From the NCBI RefSeq assembly GCF_003688495.1, contig NZ_REFH01000008.1, positions 620,001 through 684,000 of the forward strand: a DNA stretch of 64,000 nucleotides. The letters are read 5' to 3'. The notes beneath the pieces were generated by a model. It made no database searches. It saw nothing but the letters and a program-made list of their open reading frames with translations, and was not told the origin of the DNA. The position numbers and the translations under genes were made by a program. Origin of the DNA: Flavobacterium weaverense. GTDB lineage: Bacteria; Bacteroidota; Bacteroidia; Flavobacteriales; Flavobacteriaceae. This document shows positions 19,509-28,863 of the stretch, piece after piece (within the stretch, counting starts at the first letter, position 1; each line of letters starts with the position of its first letter).

Positions 19509-19936
19509 CTGTAATATTTTATTTTATAAAGATAAAATTTATTTAAGCAAAATGCTGTTTTGCTTCTATAATATTTAAGTTCAGTGCGTTTTTAATTTCT
19601 AAAATATTATTTTTTAGAAATTATCACGTTTTAAAAAGGAAAAATTTTTAATAGTATTAGAAAAAAGCGTAGCTTATAATAATATTAATCTAAGATAGGT
19701 TATTGAAAGGATTTATTTTTAATACGAATAAATTAGATATGTTTACTTTAATTTTAAAGTTTTAGTACAAATTCGGCATATTACTATTGATAAAATCACT
19801 TTAAGTAAATCCAATAGGGAAAGACTTATTCGAGACCAATTTGCTGAAATTTAATTAAAAACTTTAAAATTATTTGGCTAAAGGATAAGCATTCAGTTAT
19901 GGCTACGAAATTCATTAAAGACGTTTTTAAAAGTTA
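19509..19936. other. AT-rich gene-free stretch upstream of the 2TM gene and downstream of thyA
   Basis: 428 bases with no credible gene. A stretch without stop codons on the plus strand (about 19732-19854) ends in a string of ordinary-looking codons (RERLIRDQFAEI) but has no ATG; it could be the decayed end of a gene. A small hairpin ATTTCTAAAA...TTTTAGAAAT lies at about 19596-19622. Confidence 0.4.
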
Positions 19937-20761
19937 CTAAACCGCAACACTGCCTTTAATTAATGGATGTGGGTCATAACCTTCGAGAGTGAAATCTTCA
20001 AAATCAAAATCGAAAATATTTTTTATCTCTGGATTTAAAATCATTTTGGGTAACGGTTTTGGATCACGAGACAATTGTAACTCTAGCTGTTCAAAATGAT
20101 TGTTGTAAATGTGTGCATCGCCAAAAGTGTGAATGAAATCACCTGGTTTTAAGTCGCAAACTTGAGCAATCATCATCGTAAGCAAGGCATAAGATGCAAT
20201 GTTGAAAGGAACGCCTAAGAAAATGTCGGCACTTCTTTGATATAATTGACAAGATAACTTACCATCAGAAACATAAAATTGAAAAAACGCATGACAAGGT
20301 GGTAAAGCTGCCTTATTATTCCCAACATTTTCATCAAAAGATTTTGTAGTATCTGGAAGAACAGAAGGATTCCACGCTGAAACAAGCATTCTTCTACTGT
20401 TAGGATTAGTCTTTAACTCTGTAATTAAATCGGAGATTTGATCTATTTCTTCACTATTCCAGTTGCGCCATTGGTGACCATAAACTGGGCCTAAGTCTCC
20501 ATTAGCATCTGCCCAAGCATCCCAAATTTTAACCCCGTTTTCTTGAAGATATTTAATGTTAGTATCACCTTTTAGAAACCAAAGCAATTCATAGATTATA
20601 GATTTAAGATGCAATTTCTTAGTAGTAACCATTGGAAAACCTTCGCTTAAGTCAAAACGCATTTGGTAACCAAAAATACTTTTTGTTCCAGTTCCCGTTC
20701 GGTCTCCTTTTTGGCAACCATTATCCATTACATGCTTTACTAAATCTAAATATTGCTTCAT
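19937..20761 (-). CDS. thyA: Thymidylate synthase
   Basis: 274 residues. It methylates dUMP to dTMP using methylene-THF and releases dihydrofolate, the substrate of FolA encoded 0.8 kb downstream. The catalytic cysteine lies in [12 protein letters not shown], followed by the dUMP-binding [16 protein letters not shown]. Size and ends fit ThyA well, including the C-terminal IKGSVAV. Confidence 0.98.
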   Translation of the reverse strand: MKQYLDLVKHVMDNGCQKGDRTGTGTKSIFGYQMRFDLSEGFPMVTTKKLHLKSIIYELLWFLKGDTNIKYLQENGVKIWDAWADANGDLGPVYGHQWRNWNSEEIDQISDLITELKTNPNSRRMLVSAWNPSVLPDTTKSFDENVGNNKAALPPCHAFFQFYVSDGKLSCQLYQRSADIFLGVPFNIASYALLTMMIAQVCDLKPGDFIHTFGDAHIYNNHFEQLELQLSRDPKPLPKMILNPEIKNIFDFDFEDFTLEGYDPHPLIKGSVAV

Positions 20762-20884
20762 TTTATGCTATATAAATGGTGGTAGAAATTATTATGAAAT
20801 GTCTCTATTTCTTATTAGTAATAATTATTATTTTTTATTTCGAAGAAAATAAAATTAGGAGGCTTTATGAATTAGATGTATGAA

Positions 20885-21508
20885 TTATCGCTTCGAAATC
20901 TCATCTCTAATTTTTGCTGCTTTCTCATAATCTTCGTGAGAAACTGCCTGATCTAGAAGTTCGTTTAGCTCCTGCAACGTATGTTTAGAATAGGTTTCTC
21001 CAGATTGATTACTTTCTTCTTCACGACCAAAAGTCTCTGGGTTAGAAAGTACATCATCTATTTCTTGAGAATCTTTGTTTCCGTCAGAAGGATTTGTTTT
21101 TAAATAAATTCCCGCTTTGTCTAATATGTTTTTATAGGTAAAAATAGGAGCGCTAAAACGCAACGCTAATGCAATTGCATCTGAAGTTCGTGCGTCAATT
21201 ATTTCTTCTATCTTATCTCTTTCACAAATAATGCTCGAATAAAAAACACCGTCTACTAGTTTGTGAATGATAACTTGTTTTACAATAATGTCAAATCGTT
21301 CCGCAAAGTTTTTGAATAAATCATGTGTAAGTGGACGTGGTGGTTTGATTTCTTTTTCTAAAGCGATAGCAATAGATTGAGCTTCAAATGCGCCAATAAC
21401 AATTGGTAATTTGCGCTCGCCATCAACCTCATTCAAGATTAATGCGTAAGCTCCATTTTGAGTTTGACTGTAAGAAATTCCTTTTATAGATAATTTAACT
21501 AAGCTCAT
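20885..21508 (-). CDS. Bifunctional nuclease-domain protein (DUF151) with UVR motif
   Basis: 207 residues. The BFN/DUF151 domain (about 1-130; KLPIVIGAFEAQSIAIALE and DARTSDAIALALR) is followed by an acidic linker and a UvrB/UvrC-type motif at the C-terminus (about 172-205, DYEKAAKIRDEI). DUF151 proteins have been described as nucleases acting on DNA and RNA; the UVR motif suggests binding to a repair or Clp-type partner. The gene follows etfA on the minus strand beyond a terminator. Confidence 0.88.
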   Translation of the reverse strand: MSLVKLSIKGISYSQTQNGAYALILNEVDGERKLPIVIGAFEAQSIAIALEKEIKPPRPLTHDLFKNFAERFDIIVKQVIIHKLVDGVFYSSIICERDKIEEIIDARTSDAIALALRFSAPIFTYKNILDKAGIYLKTNPSDGNKDSQEIDDVLSNPETFGREEESNQSGETYSKHTLQELNELLDQAVSHEDYEKAAKIRDEISKR

Positions 21509-21558
21509 AATTGTTATAGTGGTAGTAACGACATACTTTTATTAAATAATAAGCATAA

Positions 21559-21611
21559 AAAATGCTATCTAAAGGCAAAGATACAAATATCTTATTTTTA
21601 GATAGCATTAA
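21559..21611 (-). terminator. Terminator after etfA
   Basis: Perfect 13-bp stem (21561-21573 and 21597-21609, core TGCTATC / GATAGCA). On the minus strand it is followed by a T-run. It separates etfA from the nuclease gene. Confidence 0.85.
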
Positions 21612-21630
21612 AATTGTTTTATTCTGAGTG

Positions 21631-22596
21631 CTAGTTGTGTGCTTTGAAAGCTTTAAATTTCTCAATTAATTGAGGAACGATTTCAAATGCATCGCCAACG
21701 ATTCCGTAGTCAGCCACTTTAAAGAAAGGAGCTTCTGGATCACTATTGATTACTACTTTTACTTTTGATGAGTTAATTCCAGCAATGTGCTGAATAGCAC
21801 CTGAAATTCCAATAGCAATATATAAATTAGTAGCAACTGGCTTTCCTGTTTGCCCTACGTGTTCTCCGTGAGGTCTCCAACCTAAATCAGATACTGGTTT
21901 TGAACATGCAGTTGCAGCTCCTAGAACTGATGCTAATTCCTCAACCATTCCCCAGTTTTCAGGACCTTTAAGTCCACGTCCTGCAGAAACTACGATATCA
22001 GCGTCAGCAATTGATACTTTTCCTGAAACTTTTTCCACTGATTCCACTTTTACACCAAAATCATTTTCTCCAATTGTTGGATTAAAATCTTCTTCAGTTA
22101 AAGTAGATGGTGTTTCAAAAATACCATACGAGTTTTTAGCTAAGCCAAGAACTTTAATGTCTGTTGTAATTTCCGTAATATTAAAAGCTTTGTTTGAGAA
22201 AGCATTTCTTTTTACTTGAAAAGGTGAAGTTGAAACTGGTAAGCCAACAACGTTAGACGCGTAACCCGCTTCTAAAGCTACTGAAACAAGTGAAGATAAA
22301 TATACACTATCTGTTGTAGAAGATAATAATACTAACTTAACATTCTCTTTCACTGCAGCTTGTTTGATTACATCAGCATAAGCTTTAGCTGTAAATCCAG
22401 ATAGTTTATCATTGTTTACTTTTAAAACTTTATCAACTCCGTACTTTGATAATTCTGAAACATCTCCTGCGTTTACAGTAACTGCTGTTACAGTCGTTCC
22501 CAATGTTTCAGCTACTTTTTTTGCATAAGAGGCTAATTCGAAAGCTACTTTCTTGAATTTTCCTTCTGCATATTCTGCATAAATTAATATAGACAT
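21631..22596 (-). CDS. etfA: Electron transfer flavoprotein, alpha subunit
   Basis: 321 residues from the ATG at 22596. An in-frame ATG at 22638 exists, but its extra residues are encoded by a palindromic repeat (22616-22650), so the shorter start is chosen. The N-terminal ETF domain is followed by the FAD-binding domain with SAGRGLKGPENW and KPVSDLGWRPHGEHVGQTG. With EtfB it carries electrons from acyl-CoA and other dehydrogenases to the quinone pool. It is downstream of etfB, with a repeat pair in the gap. Confidence 0.96.
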   Translation of the reverse strand: MSILIYAEYAEGKFKKVAFELASYAKKVAETLGTTVTAVTVNAGDVSELSKYGVDKVLKVNNDKLSGFTAKAYADVIKQAAVKENVKLVLLSSTTDSVYLSSLVSVALEAGYASNVVGLPVSTSPFQVKRNAFSNKAFNITEITTDIKVLGLAKNSYGIFETPSTLTEEDFNPTIGENDFGVKVESVEKVSGKVSIADADIVVSAGRGLKGPENWGMVEELASVLGAATACSKPVSDLGWRPHGEHVGQTGKPVATNLYIAIGISGAIQHIAGINSSKVKVVINSDPEAPFFKVADYGIVGDAFEIVPQLIEKFKAFKAHN

Positions 22597-22615
22597 AATA
22601 ATTTTAGATTTTAGG

Positions 22616-22706
22616 TCCTCACCCCAACCCATTTCCAAAGGAGAGGGGCTAAAGTTTGGAATGTTTTTTTATTTTTTTATTCCCCTCCTTCGGAGGGGCT
22701 AGTGAA
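22616..22706 (-). repeat. Paired palindromic element between etfB and etfA
   Basis: Two GC-rich half-elements, 22683-22706 (contains CCCCTCCTTCGGAGGGG) just after the etfB stop and 22616-22650 (CCCCAACCC...GAGAGGGGCT) just before etfA. They have the same make-up as the pairs in the sulfur region and point toward each other, so the transcript can fold into a long stem-loop between the two genes. Confidence 0.75.
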
Positions 22707-22709
22707 GGA

Positions 22710-23456
22710 TTATATCACTTTTGCTTCGTTGTGTAATAAATTGATTAACTCGTCTAAGTTGTCAGCAGCTATTAACTTAACTGCAGATCTCGGAGCTGGT
22801 TTTTCAAATTTCATTGCTTTCGTATTAACTGCAGCATCCACTGGCTCTACAATTGTAAGCGCCTTAGATCTTGCTGTCATAATTCCTCTCATGTTGGGGA
22901 TACGCAAGTCTTTCTCTTCAACTAATCCTTTTTGACCGCCAATAATTAATGGCAATGTAGTGGCAACTGTTTCTTTTCCACCGTCAATTTCACGTACTGC
23001 TTTTACATTCGTTCCATCAACAGTTAAACTTGTACAAGAGTTTAGGAAGTTATATCCTAAAATTCCAGCTATCATTCCAGGAACCATTCCGCCATTATAA
23101 TCTAAAGACTCTTTTCCTGCAATTACAATATCGTAACCACCATTTTTTATAACTTCAGCTAGTTGTTTTGCAACATAAAAACCATCAGCTGGATTTGCGT
23201 TTACACGAATTGCTTCGTTTGCGCCTATTGCTAATGCTTTTCTTAATGTAGGTTCTGTCTCTGGTCCACCAACATTTACAACAGTAACTGTTGCGCCTTG
23301 TTGTTCTTGAAACCAAATTGCACGTGTAAGACCAAATTCGTCATTTGGATTAATTACATATTGAACACCGTTTGTGTCAAATTCAGAATCACCATTGACA
23401 AAATTGATTTTTGAAGTAGTATCAGGAACGTGACTGATGCAAACTAATATTTTCAT
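22710..23456 (-). CDS. etfB: Electron transfer flavoprotein, beta subunit
   Basis: 248 residues, full length. It binds AMP structurally and docks partner dehydrogenases. Typical segments: KILVCISHVPDT at the N-terminus, NPNDEFGLTRAI, and the DYNGGMVPGMIAG loop. First gene of an etfB-etfA operon, divergent from pdhB. Confidence 0.96.
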   Translation of the reverse strand: MKILVCISHVPDTTSKINFVNGDSEFDTNGVQYVINPNDEFGLTRAIWFQEQQGATVTVVNVGGPETEPTLRKALAIGANEAIRVNANPADGFYVAKQLAEVIKNGGYDIVIAGKESLDYNGGMVPGMIAGILGYNFLNSCTSLTVDGTNVKAVREIDGGKETVATTLPLIIGGQKGLVEEKDLRIPNMRGIMTARSKALTIVEPVDAAVNTKAMKFEKPAPRSAVKLIAADNLDELINLLHNEAKVI

Positions 23457-23796
23457 AAGTATATATTTAGTTATTCTTAATTTCTTTTACAAATTTAAAA
23501 TATTAAATCGAATAATATACTATGCATGCATAATATTTTTTAGCAACTATTACGTTTTCGTAACCTGAAATATAGTATAATAACTTTTGACCGATCTTTT
23601 CGAATAAAATTCTTAAAGAACTACCTAGTAATTAGTTCTCGAATTAGAGGGCCGTGGCGCACTTTTTCGGCTAGAAAATTCAAAAAAGAAATAGTAGCGC
23701 AAGTCTTAAATTAATTTAGGGAATTTTATGCATTAAAGTGATTTAAAATAATTATTTTTGCTTTTCGAAAAATTTAGACACATACAACATAATAAT
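23457..23796. other. Divergent control region of etfB and pdhB
   Basis: 340 bases without a gene. On the minus strand TAAATTTG (23490-23497) is a candidate -7 element for etfB; on the plus strand TATTTTTG (23753-23760) is one for pdhB, 36 bases before its start. AGAACTA / TAGTTCT (about 23618-23640) is a small inverted repeat. The stretch 23648-23700 is richer in G and C than its surroundings; I see no further structure in it. Confidence 0.5.
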
Positions 23797-24777
23797 ATGA
23801 GAACGATACAATTTAGAGAGGCTATTTGCGAAGCGATGAGTGAGGAAATGCGTCACGATGAGTCCATATACTTGATGGGTGAAGAAGTTGCTGAATACAA
23901 TGGTGCTTATAAAGCATCTAAGGGAATGCTAGCTGAATTTGGTGCAAAAAGAGTAATTGATACTCCTATTGCTGAGCTTGGTTTTACCGGTATTGCAGTA
24001 GGTTCAGCAATGAATGGTTGTCGTCCAATTGTGGAATACATGACTTTCAACTTCTGTTTAGTTGGAATTGACCAAATTATAAATAATGCTGCGAAAATGC
24101 GTCAGATGACTGGTGGACAATTTAATGTGCCAATCGTTTTTCGTGGACCAACTGCTTCAGCAGGACAATTAGGGGCAACACACTCTCAAGCTTTAGAAAA
24201 TTGGTTTGCAAATACACCAGGTCTTAAAGTTGTAGTTCCTTCTACTGTTTATGACGCTAAAGGTTTATTAAAAGCAGCTATACGTGATAATGATCCTGTG
24301 ATTTTCATGGAATCAGAACAAATGTATGGTGACAAAGGAGAAGTTCCAGATGGTGAGTATACAATTCCATTAGGAGTTGCTGATATTAAACGTGAAGGTA
24401 CAGATGTAACAATTGTTTCTTTTGGAAAAATTATTAAAGAGGCTCATATCGCTGCTGAAGAATTAGCAAAAGAGGGAATTTCTTGTGAGATTATAGATTT
24501 AAGAACCGTACGTCCTATGGATTATGAAACGATTTTAACTTCAGTTAAAAAAACAAATCGTTTAGTAGTTCTTGAAGAAGCATGGCCTTTTGCAAGTGTT
24601 GCTTCAGAGATAACTTATATCGTACAAGAACGTGCATTTGATTTTCTTGATGCGCCTATTCAACGTATAACAACAGCAGATACTCCAGCGCCTTATTCTC
24701 CAGTTTTATTGAAAGAATGGTTGCCGAACTCTGAAGATGTTATAAAAGCAGTTAAAAAAGTAATGTATAAAAAATAA
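23797..24777 (+). CDS. pdhB: Pyruvate dehydrogenase E1 component, beta subunit
   Basis: 326 residues from the ATG at 23797; the upstream ATG at 23758 would lie on the promoter and adds no family sequence. It is the transketolase-like beta half of a heterotetrameric E1: MGEEVAEYNGAYK for cofactor contact, HSQALENWF, and the C-terminal transketolase domain with RTVRPMDYETI. Together with PdhA and the E2/E3 subunits, not encoded here, it makes acetyl-CoA from pyruvate. A branched-chain 2-oxoacid dehydrogenase subunit is the alternative, but the sequence is closer to PdhB. Confidence 0.93.
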   Translation: MRTIQFREAICEAMSEEMRHDESIYLMGEEVAEYNGAYKASKGMLAEFGAKRVIDTPIAELGFTGIAVGSAMNGCRPIVEYMTFNFCLVGIDQIINNAAKMRQMTGGQFNVPIVFRGPTASAGQLGATHSQALENWFANTPGLKVVVPSTVYDAKGLLKAAIRDNDPVIFMESEQMYGDKGEVPDGEYTIPLGVADIKREGTDVTIVSFGKIIKEAHIAAEELAKEGISCEIIDLRTVRPMDYETILTSVKKTNRLVVLEEAWPFASVASEITYIVQERAFDFLDAPIQRITTADTPAPYSPVLLKEWLPNSEDVIKAVKKVMYKK

Positions 24778-24864
24778 TAGTTTTGATTTATTTGATTTTA
24801 GTTGAGATTTAACAATTGACATACTAAAATTCGAATAATCAAGTACTGCAATTAACTACCTTTG

Positions 24865-24902
24865 AAACTTCATCAATTATTTATTTGATGAAGTTTTTTT
24901 TT
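24865..24902 (+). terminator. Terminator after pdhB
   Basis: Arms AAACTTCATCAA (24865-24876) and TTGATGAAGTTT (about 24885-24895) with a 7-9 base loop and nine T. It ends two bases before the next start codon. TACCTTTG (24857-24864), a match to the -7 promoter consensus, touches its 5' end. Confidence 0.85.
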
Positions 24903-24904
24903 GA

Positions 24905-27397
24905 ATGATTATGAAAAAGAATATTTTATTTCTCGTTGTTTTTTTACTTGTTTCTGCAACTGCTATTTTAGCGCAAACTAAAGTAAGCGGTACTGTTTTA
25001 GATAAAATGAATCAGCCCATTCCTTTTGCAAATGTGGTTTTTAAGAATTCTAGTACGGGAATCGTAGCTAACGAGGATGGTGCATTTTATCTTGAATCTC
25101 CACAAGCATATACTGTTTTAGTAATTTCATCAGTAGGTTATTCTGAAAAAGAAATTACACTGCAAAAAGCGATTAATTACAATATGAAGATTCAGTTAAG
25201 TGAAGCAGAAACTCTGAATGAAGTGGTAATTTTCACTGGAAAAACTTCAAAGAAAAACAATCCTGCTTTAGATATTCTTCGAAAAATTTGGGAGAAAAAA
25301 CGAAAGAATGGTTTGTACTTATACAACCAGTACGAAATGGAAAAGTATGAAAAAATAGAATTTGATATGAATTCTATAGATAGTGCTTTTATGAAAAGTA
25401 AGCTTTTTAAAGGTATGGAGTTTATTTTCAACCAAATGGATACTTCAAAAGTTACTGGTAAAACCTATTTACCCATTTTTGTAAACGAAGCTTTATATGA
25501 CGTTTATGGAGATATGAAAATGAAGAAGCTGAAAGAGAAATTAAAAGCGAGTAAAACATCTGGTTTTAATGGTAATCAGCAGATTTTAAATTTTGTAAAA
25601 GATTTATATTCTAACTATGATATCTACAATAACTATTTGACATTTTTTGATAAAAGTTTCACTAGTCCGTTGTCAAAAACTGGTATCGATGTTTATAATT
25701 ATATATTAAGAGACAGTGCTTACATCGATGATAAATGGTGTTACAATATTGTTTTCTATCCAAGAAGAAAAAACGAATTGACCTTCAAAGGTGACTTTTG
25801 GGTAAACGATACGACATTTGCTATCAAAAAAATTAATATGGCCGTTACTAAAAGTGCCAATATTAACTGGGTAAAAGACATTTACTTAGAGCAAGAATTT
25901 GATGTTGTAAGTGACTCTGTGTTTTTATTGACGAAGGATTATTTAATGTCTGATTTCGCTTTAAATAAAAAAGAGAAATCAAAGGGTGTTTACGGAAAAC
26001 GAACGACCTACTTTAGAGATCATAAATTCAATATAGAAAAGCCAGTCGCCTTTTATAAGGATGAGGTGAATTATATGGATGCAGACGTATATAATAAATC
26101 TAATGAGTATTGGGAAAAAAATCGTTTTGAGAATTTATCTAAGGATGAATTAGGCGTTTATAAAATGCTTGACACATTGCAAACAGTTAAAAAATTTAAG
26201 CAAATTTATAGCTCAGTCCAAGTGCTAGCTAGTGGATTTGTACAATTTGGTAATTTCGATTACGGACCCATATTCTCCACATTTGGTTACAATGAAGTAG
26301 AAGGTGCACGATTGCGTGTGGGTGGAAGAACTTATTTTGGTACAAATGATACCTGGAGAGTTCAAGGATATACGGCATATGGGTTTAAAGACGATAAATT
26401 CAAATACGGATTTTCGGGAAAATGGATGGTTGACAAGAAAAACAGAGTCATACTTTCTGGAGGTAATCGACGAGATATTGAGCAGATAGGCGCTAGTTTA
26501 ACGACCACTTATGACATCTTAGGCCGAAGTGGCGCATCATCTTCGGTATTTGCTTCAGGAAACAACGGAAAACTAACTAACATCAATCTAAGTAATGTAG
26601 CCATTGAAATAGAACCAGTTAAAAATTTAACCTTTCAAACCGGATTTTCATATCGTACTTTAGAGTCTGCATCACCAACTTTTAGTCTTGATTATTTCAC
26701 TGATGTTGCTAATGGAATTATTAAAAGTGATGTTAAACAGTCAGAGGCTAGTTTGCAAATTGAGTATACACCAAAGAGAAAAACGATTGGATTTGCTGTA
26801 GAAAGAGAGAACGTAGATAGTCCTTACAGCCGATTTTTTATTAATTATAGCCATGGATTCAAGGGATTACTCGATAGTGACTTTCAATACGATAAATTAC
26901 AATTGTACTACAAGCAGCCTATTATTATCGGACCATTAGGTCGTTCTAATATTATTATGGAAGTTGGAAAAACTTTTGGAGCTGTTCCTTTAGGATTGAT
27001 GAGTGTTATACCAGGCAATCAAACTTTTTTCAGCCTCGAAAATACCTTTAGCAATCTTAATTATTATGAATTTATCTCTGATGAATATGCGACTTTGCAA
27101 TGGAATCACAATTTTGGAGGGCGTCTATTCTCTAGAATTCCATTCATGCGCAAATTAAATTGGAGAGAAATAATTGCTGTAAAAGGTGTTTACGGAACTA
27201 TATCTGATGAAAACAGAGCTATAAATGCATCTGGATTATTATACAGTGCTCCGGATAAAGGATATTGGGAATACAGTGCGGGTATTGGAAATATTTTTAA
27301 ATTATTCCGAATCGATTTTTCGTGGAGAGGTAATTATCTCAATACTCCCGACACAAATCGCTTTAGCGTCAAAGGTTCTTTCGGATTTAATTTTTAG
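24905..27397 (+). CDS. DUF5686 outer-membrane protein with carboxypeptidase regulatory-like domain
   Basis: 830 residues (ATG at 24905 or 24911). A signal peptide ending at ILAQ is followed by a CarboxypepD_reg-like beta-sandwich (about 24-105; KVSGTVLDKMNQPIPFANV) and then the DUF5686 region to the end, rich in aromatic alternating strands and ending in FGFNF as outer-membrane barrels do. The family is restricted to Bacteroidota and its function is unknown. The plug domain of TonB-dependent receptors is absent. Confidence 0.9.
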   Translation: MIMKKNILFLVVFLLVSATAILAQTKVSGTVLDKMNQPIPFANVVFKNSSTGIVANEDGAFYLESPQAYTVLVISSVGYSEKEITLQKAINYNMKIQLSEAETLNEVVIFTGKTSKKNNPALDILRKIWEKKRKNGLYLYNQYEMEKYEKIEFDMNSIDSAFMKSKLFKGMEFIFNQMDTSKVTGKTYLPIFVNEALYDVYGDMKMKKLKEKLKASKTSGFNGNQQILNFVKDLYSNYDIYNNYLTFFDKSFTSPLSKTGIDVYNYILRDSAYIDDKWCYNIVFYPRRKNELTFKGDFWVNDTTFAIKKINMAVTKSANINWVKDIYLEQEFDVVSDSVFLLTKDYLMSDFALNKKEKSKGVYGKRTTYFRDHKFNIEKPVAFYKDEVNYMDADVYNKSNEYWEKNRFENLSKDELGVYKMLDTLQTVKKFKQIYSSVQVLASGFVQFGNFDYGPIFSTFGYNEVEGARLRVGGRTYFGTNDTWRVQGYTAYGFKDDKFKYGFSGKWMVDKKNRVILSGGNRRDIEQIGASLTTTYDILGRSGASSSVFASGNNGKLTNINLSNVAIEIEPVKNLTFQTGFSYRTLESASPTFSLDYFTDVANGIIKSDVKQSEASLQIEYTPKRKTIGFAVERENVDSPYSRFFINYSHGFKGLLDSDFQYDKLQLYYKQPIIIGPLGRSNIIMEVGKTFGAVPLGLMSVIPGNQTFFSLENTFSNLNYYEFISDEYATLQWNHNFGGRLFSRIPFMRKLNWREIIAVKGVYGTISDENRAINASGLLYSAPDKGYWEYSAGIGNIFKLFRIDFSWRGNYLNTPDTNRFSVKGSFGFNF

Positions 27398-27448
27398 CAT
27401 CAATGAAGAGATTTTAATTTTATATATTCAAATACTAGATTAAGTGAG

Positions 27449-27483
27449 ATTGCTTCATTCTTATACTAAAAGGATGAAGCATC
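27449..27483 (+). terminator. Possible terminator after DUF5686 gene
   Basis: TGCTTCAT (27451-27458) and ATGAAGCA (27474-27481) form an 8-bp stem with a 15-base loop; only a short, late T-run follows, so it is weak. Confidence 0.45.
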
Positions 27484-27512
27484 GACTTTTCTTGCTAATA
27501 GAAAATTAGATT

Positions 27513-28115
27513 ATGAAAGAAGCGTTCAATTATCTCTCAGGAAAAGAAAGCATCTTTAAAGAAATAATTGAGCAACATGGAATTCCTATTATTCCGCAAA
27601 GGCCTCAGGGATTTGAAACTCTTGTTTTATTAATCTTGGAACAACAAGTTTCTATTGACTCGGCTAGAGCTACATTCTTAAAAATTAAAAGTAGGTTCGA
27701 AAATCTAGTGCCAGAAGTTTTAGTGGCTGTTACTGACGAAGATTTTAGATCCTTTGGCGTAAGCCGTCAAAAAACTAGCTATATAAAAGCATTGGCGATT
27801 GCAATACTTGATAAACAAATTGATCTACAAAGTTTACCAAACAAAACAGCAAAACAGGTACGAGAAGAACTGATAAAGATAAAAGGTATAGGAAACTGGA
27901 CCATAGATATTTATTTAATGTTTTGCCTTAAAGAGCCAGATTTACTCCCAATAGGTGATATTGCGGTAGTGAACACTATTAAAGAGTTGCTACATATTCA
28001 CGATAAGAATGAGATGGAAATTCATTCATTGCAATGGAGTCCCTATCGTTCCTTTGCAACTTATCTCTTATGGCATCACTACTTAAAAAAGAGAAATAGA
28101 ACAGTGGTTTTCTAA
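27513..28115 (+). CDS. DNA-3-methyladenine glycosylase II (AlkA-like, HhH-GPD)
   Basis: 200 residues. The helix-hairpin-helix LIKIKGIGNWT (about 122-132) is followed by the catalytic aspartate in LLPIGDIAV (about 150-156), the HhH-GPD signature. The ILEQQVSIDSARA segment fits the AlkA branch; no Fe-S cluster cysteines are present, which argues against EndoIII or MutY. It removes alkylated bases in base excision repair. The N-terminal TBP-like domain of E. coli AlkA is missing, as in many short homologues. Confidence 0.9.
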   Translation: MKEAFNYLSGKESIFKEIIEQHGIPIIPQRPQGFETLVLLILEQQVSIDSARATFLKIKSRFENLVPEVLVAVTDEDFRSFGVSRQKTSYIKALAIAILDKQIDLQSLPNKTAKQVREELIKIKGIGNWTIDIYLMFCLKEPDLLPIGDIAVVNTIKELLHIHDKNEMEIHSLQWSPYRSFATYLLWHHYLKKRNRTVVF

Positions 28116-28162
28116 TATGTTGAGTGTTAAAAATGATGCAATTTTGAGAGCTAATATTTTTA

Positions 28163-28193
28163 TTGTAAAAAAGCGATAGATTCCTTACTTTTG
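28163..28193 (+). promoter_or_regulatory. ppa promoter
   Basis: TTG (28163-28165), 20 bases, TACTTTTG (28186-28193): a full match to the Bacteroidota promoter, 30 bases before the ppa start. Confidence 0.8.
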
Positions 28194-28223
28194 CACCCAT
28201 AATTATAGAAAAGAAAAACGAAA

Positions 28224-28754
28224 ATGACTGCAGACAAATTAACAACTTTCGATGTTTTAATCGAAATACCAAGAGGAAGTAGAAATAAATACGAATATGA
28301 TTTCGAAATAAAAAGAATGCGTTTTGATAGAATGTTGTTCTCTTCAATGATGTATCCAGCTGATTACGGTTTCATTCCTGAGACTTTAGCTTTGGACGGA
28401 GATCCATTAGATGTATTAGTTTTAGTAAATGAACCAACTTTTCCTGGATGCGTAATGGAAGTGAAGCCAATTGGTGTTTTCCACATGGCAGATGATAAAG
28501 GACCGGATGAAAAAGTAATTTGCGTTCCTGTTTCAGATCCAATTTGGAATTCATTGAATGATTTATCTGATATGAATCCGCATTTATTAAAAGAAATTGA
28601 GCACTTTTTCCAAGTGTACAAAGATCTTGAAAATAAAAGTGTAGATGTAGGTGGTTGGGGAGATGTTAAAGAGGCATATTCTATTATTAAAGAATGTACA
28701 GACCGTTTTGACCAAATTGAAAACAAGCCAAAAGGATTATTTAGCATCAAATAA
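28224..28754 (+). CDS. ppa: Inorganic pyrophosphatase, soluble family I
   Basis: 176 residues. The signature DGDPLDVLVL (about 53-62) carries the metal-binding aspartates, preceded by DYGFIPETLA. It hydrolyses pyrophosphate in the cytoplasm and so pulls biosynthetic reactions forward. It has its own promoter and terminator and is followed directly by the gene for a membrane pyrophosphatase that uses the same substrate for ion pumping. Confidence 0.97.
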   Translation: MTADKLTTFDVLIEIPRGSRNKYEYDFEIKRMRFDRMLFSSMMYPADYGFIPETLALDGDPLDVLVLVNEPTFPGCVMEVKPIGVFHMADDKGPDEKVICVPVSDPIWNSLNDLSDMNPHLLKEIEHFFQVYKDLENKSVDVGGWGDVKEAYSIIKECTDRFDQIENKPKGLFSIK

Positions 28755-28772
28755 TTAATCTCATAACTTTAT

Positions 28773-28810
28773 AAAAAAAGCAATACTCCGTTAAGAGTAT
28801 TGCTTTTTTG
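28773..28810 (+). terminator. Terminator after ppa
   Basis: A 15-bp stem (28773-28788 and 28795-28809, core GCAATACTC / GAGTATTGC) with a 6-base loop and a run of six T. Confidence 0.92.
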
Positions 28811-28863
28811 TTTATTTTCGTTACGTTACAGTATTGAATTTAACCAAAAACCAAACCAAAGTT

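Noticed and set aside
19732..19854. Stop-free stretch ending RERLIRDQFAEI
   Set aside because: No start codon, only about 40 codons and no recognised family; mentioned only as possible gene remnant.
22597..22638. Longer start for etfA (MEMGWGEDLKSK...)
   Set aside because: These codons lie in a palindromic repeat and the spacer; EtfA proteins begin at the ATG at 22596.
28364..28750. 128-codon ORF antisense to ppa
   Set aside because: Complete overlap with a well-conserved gene; a shadow frame.
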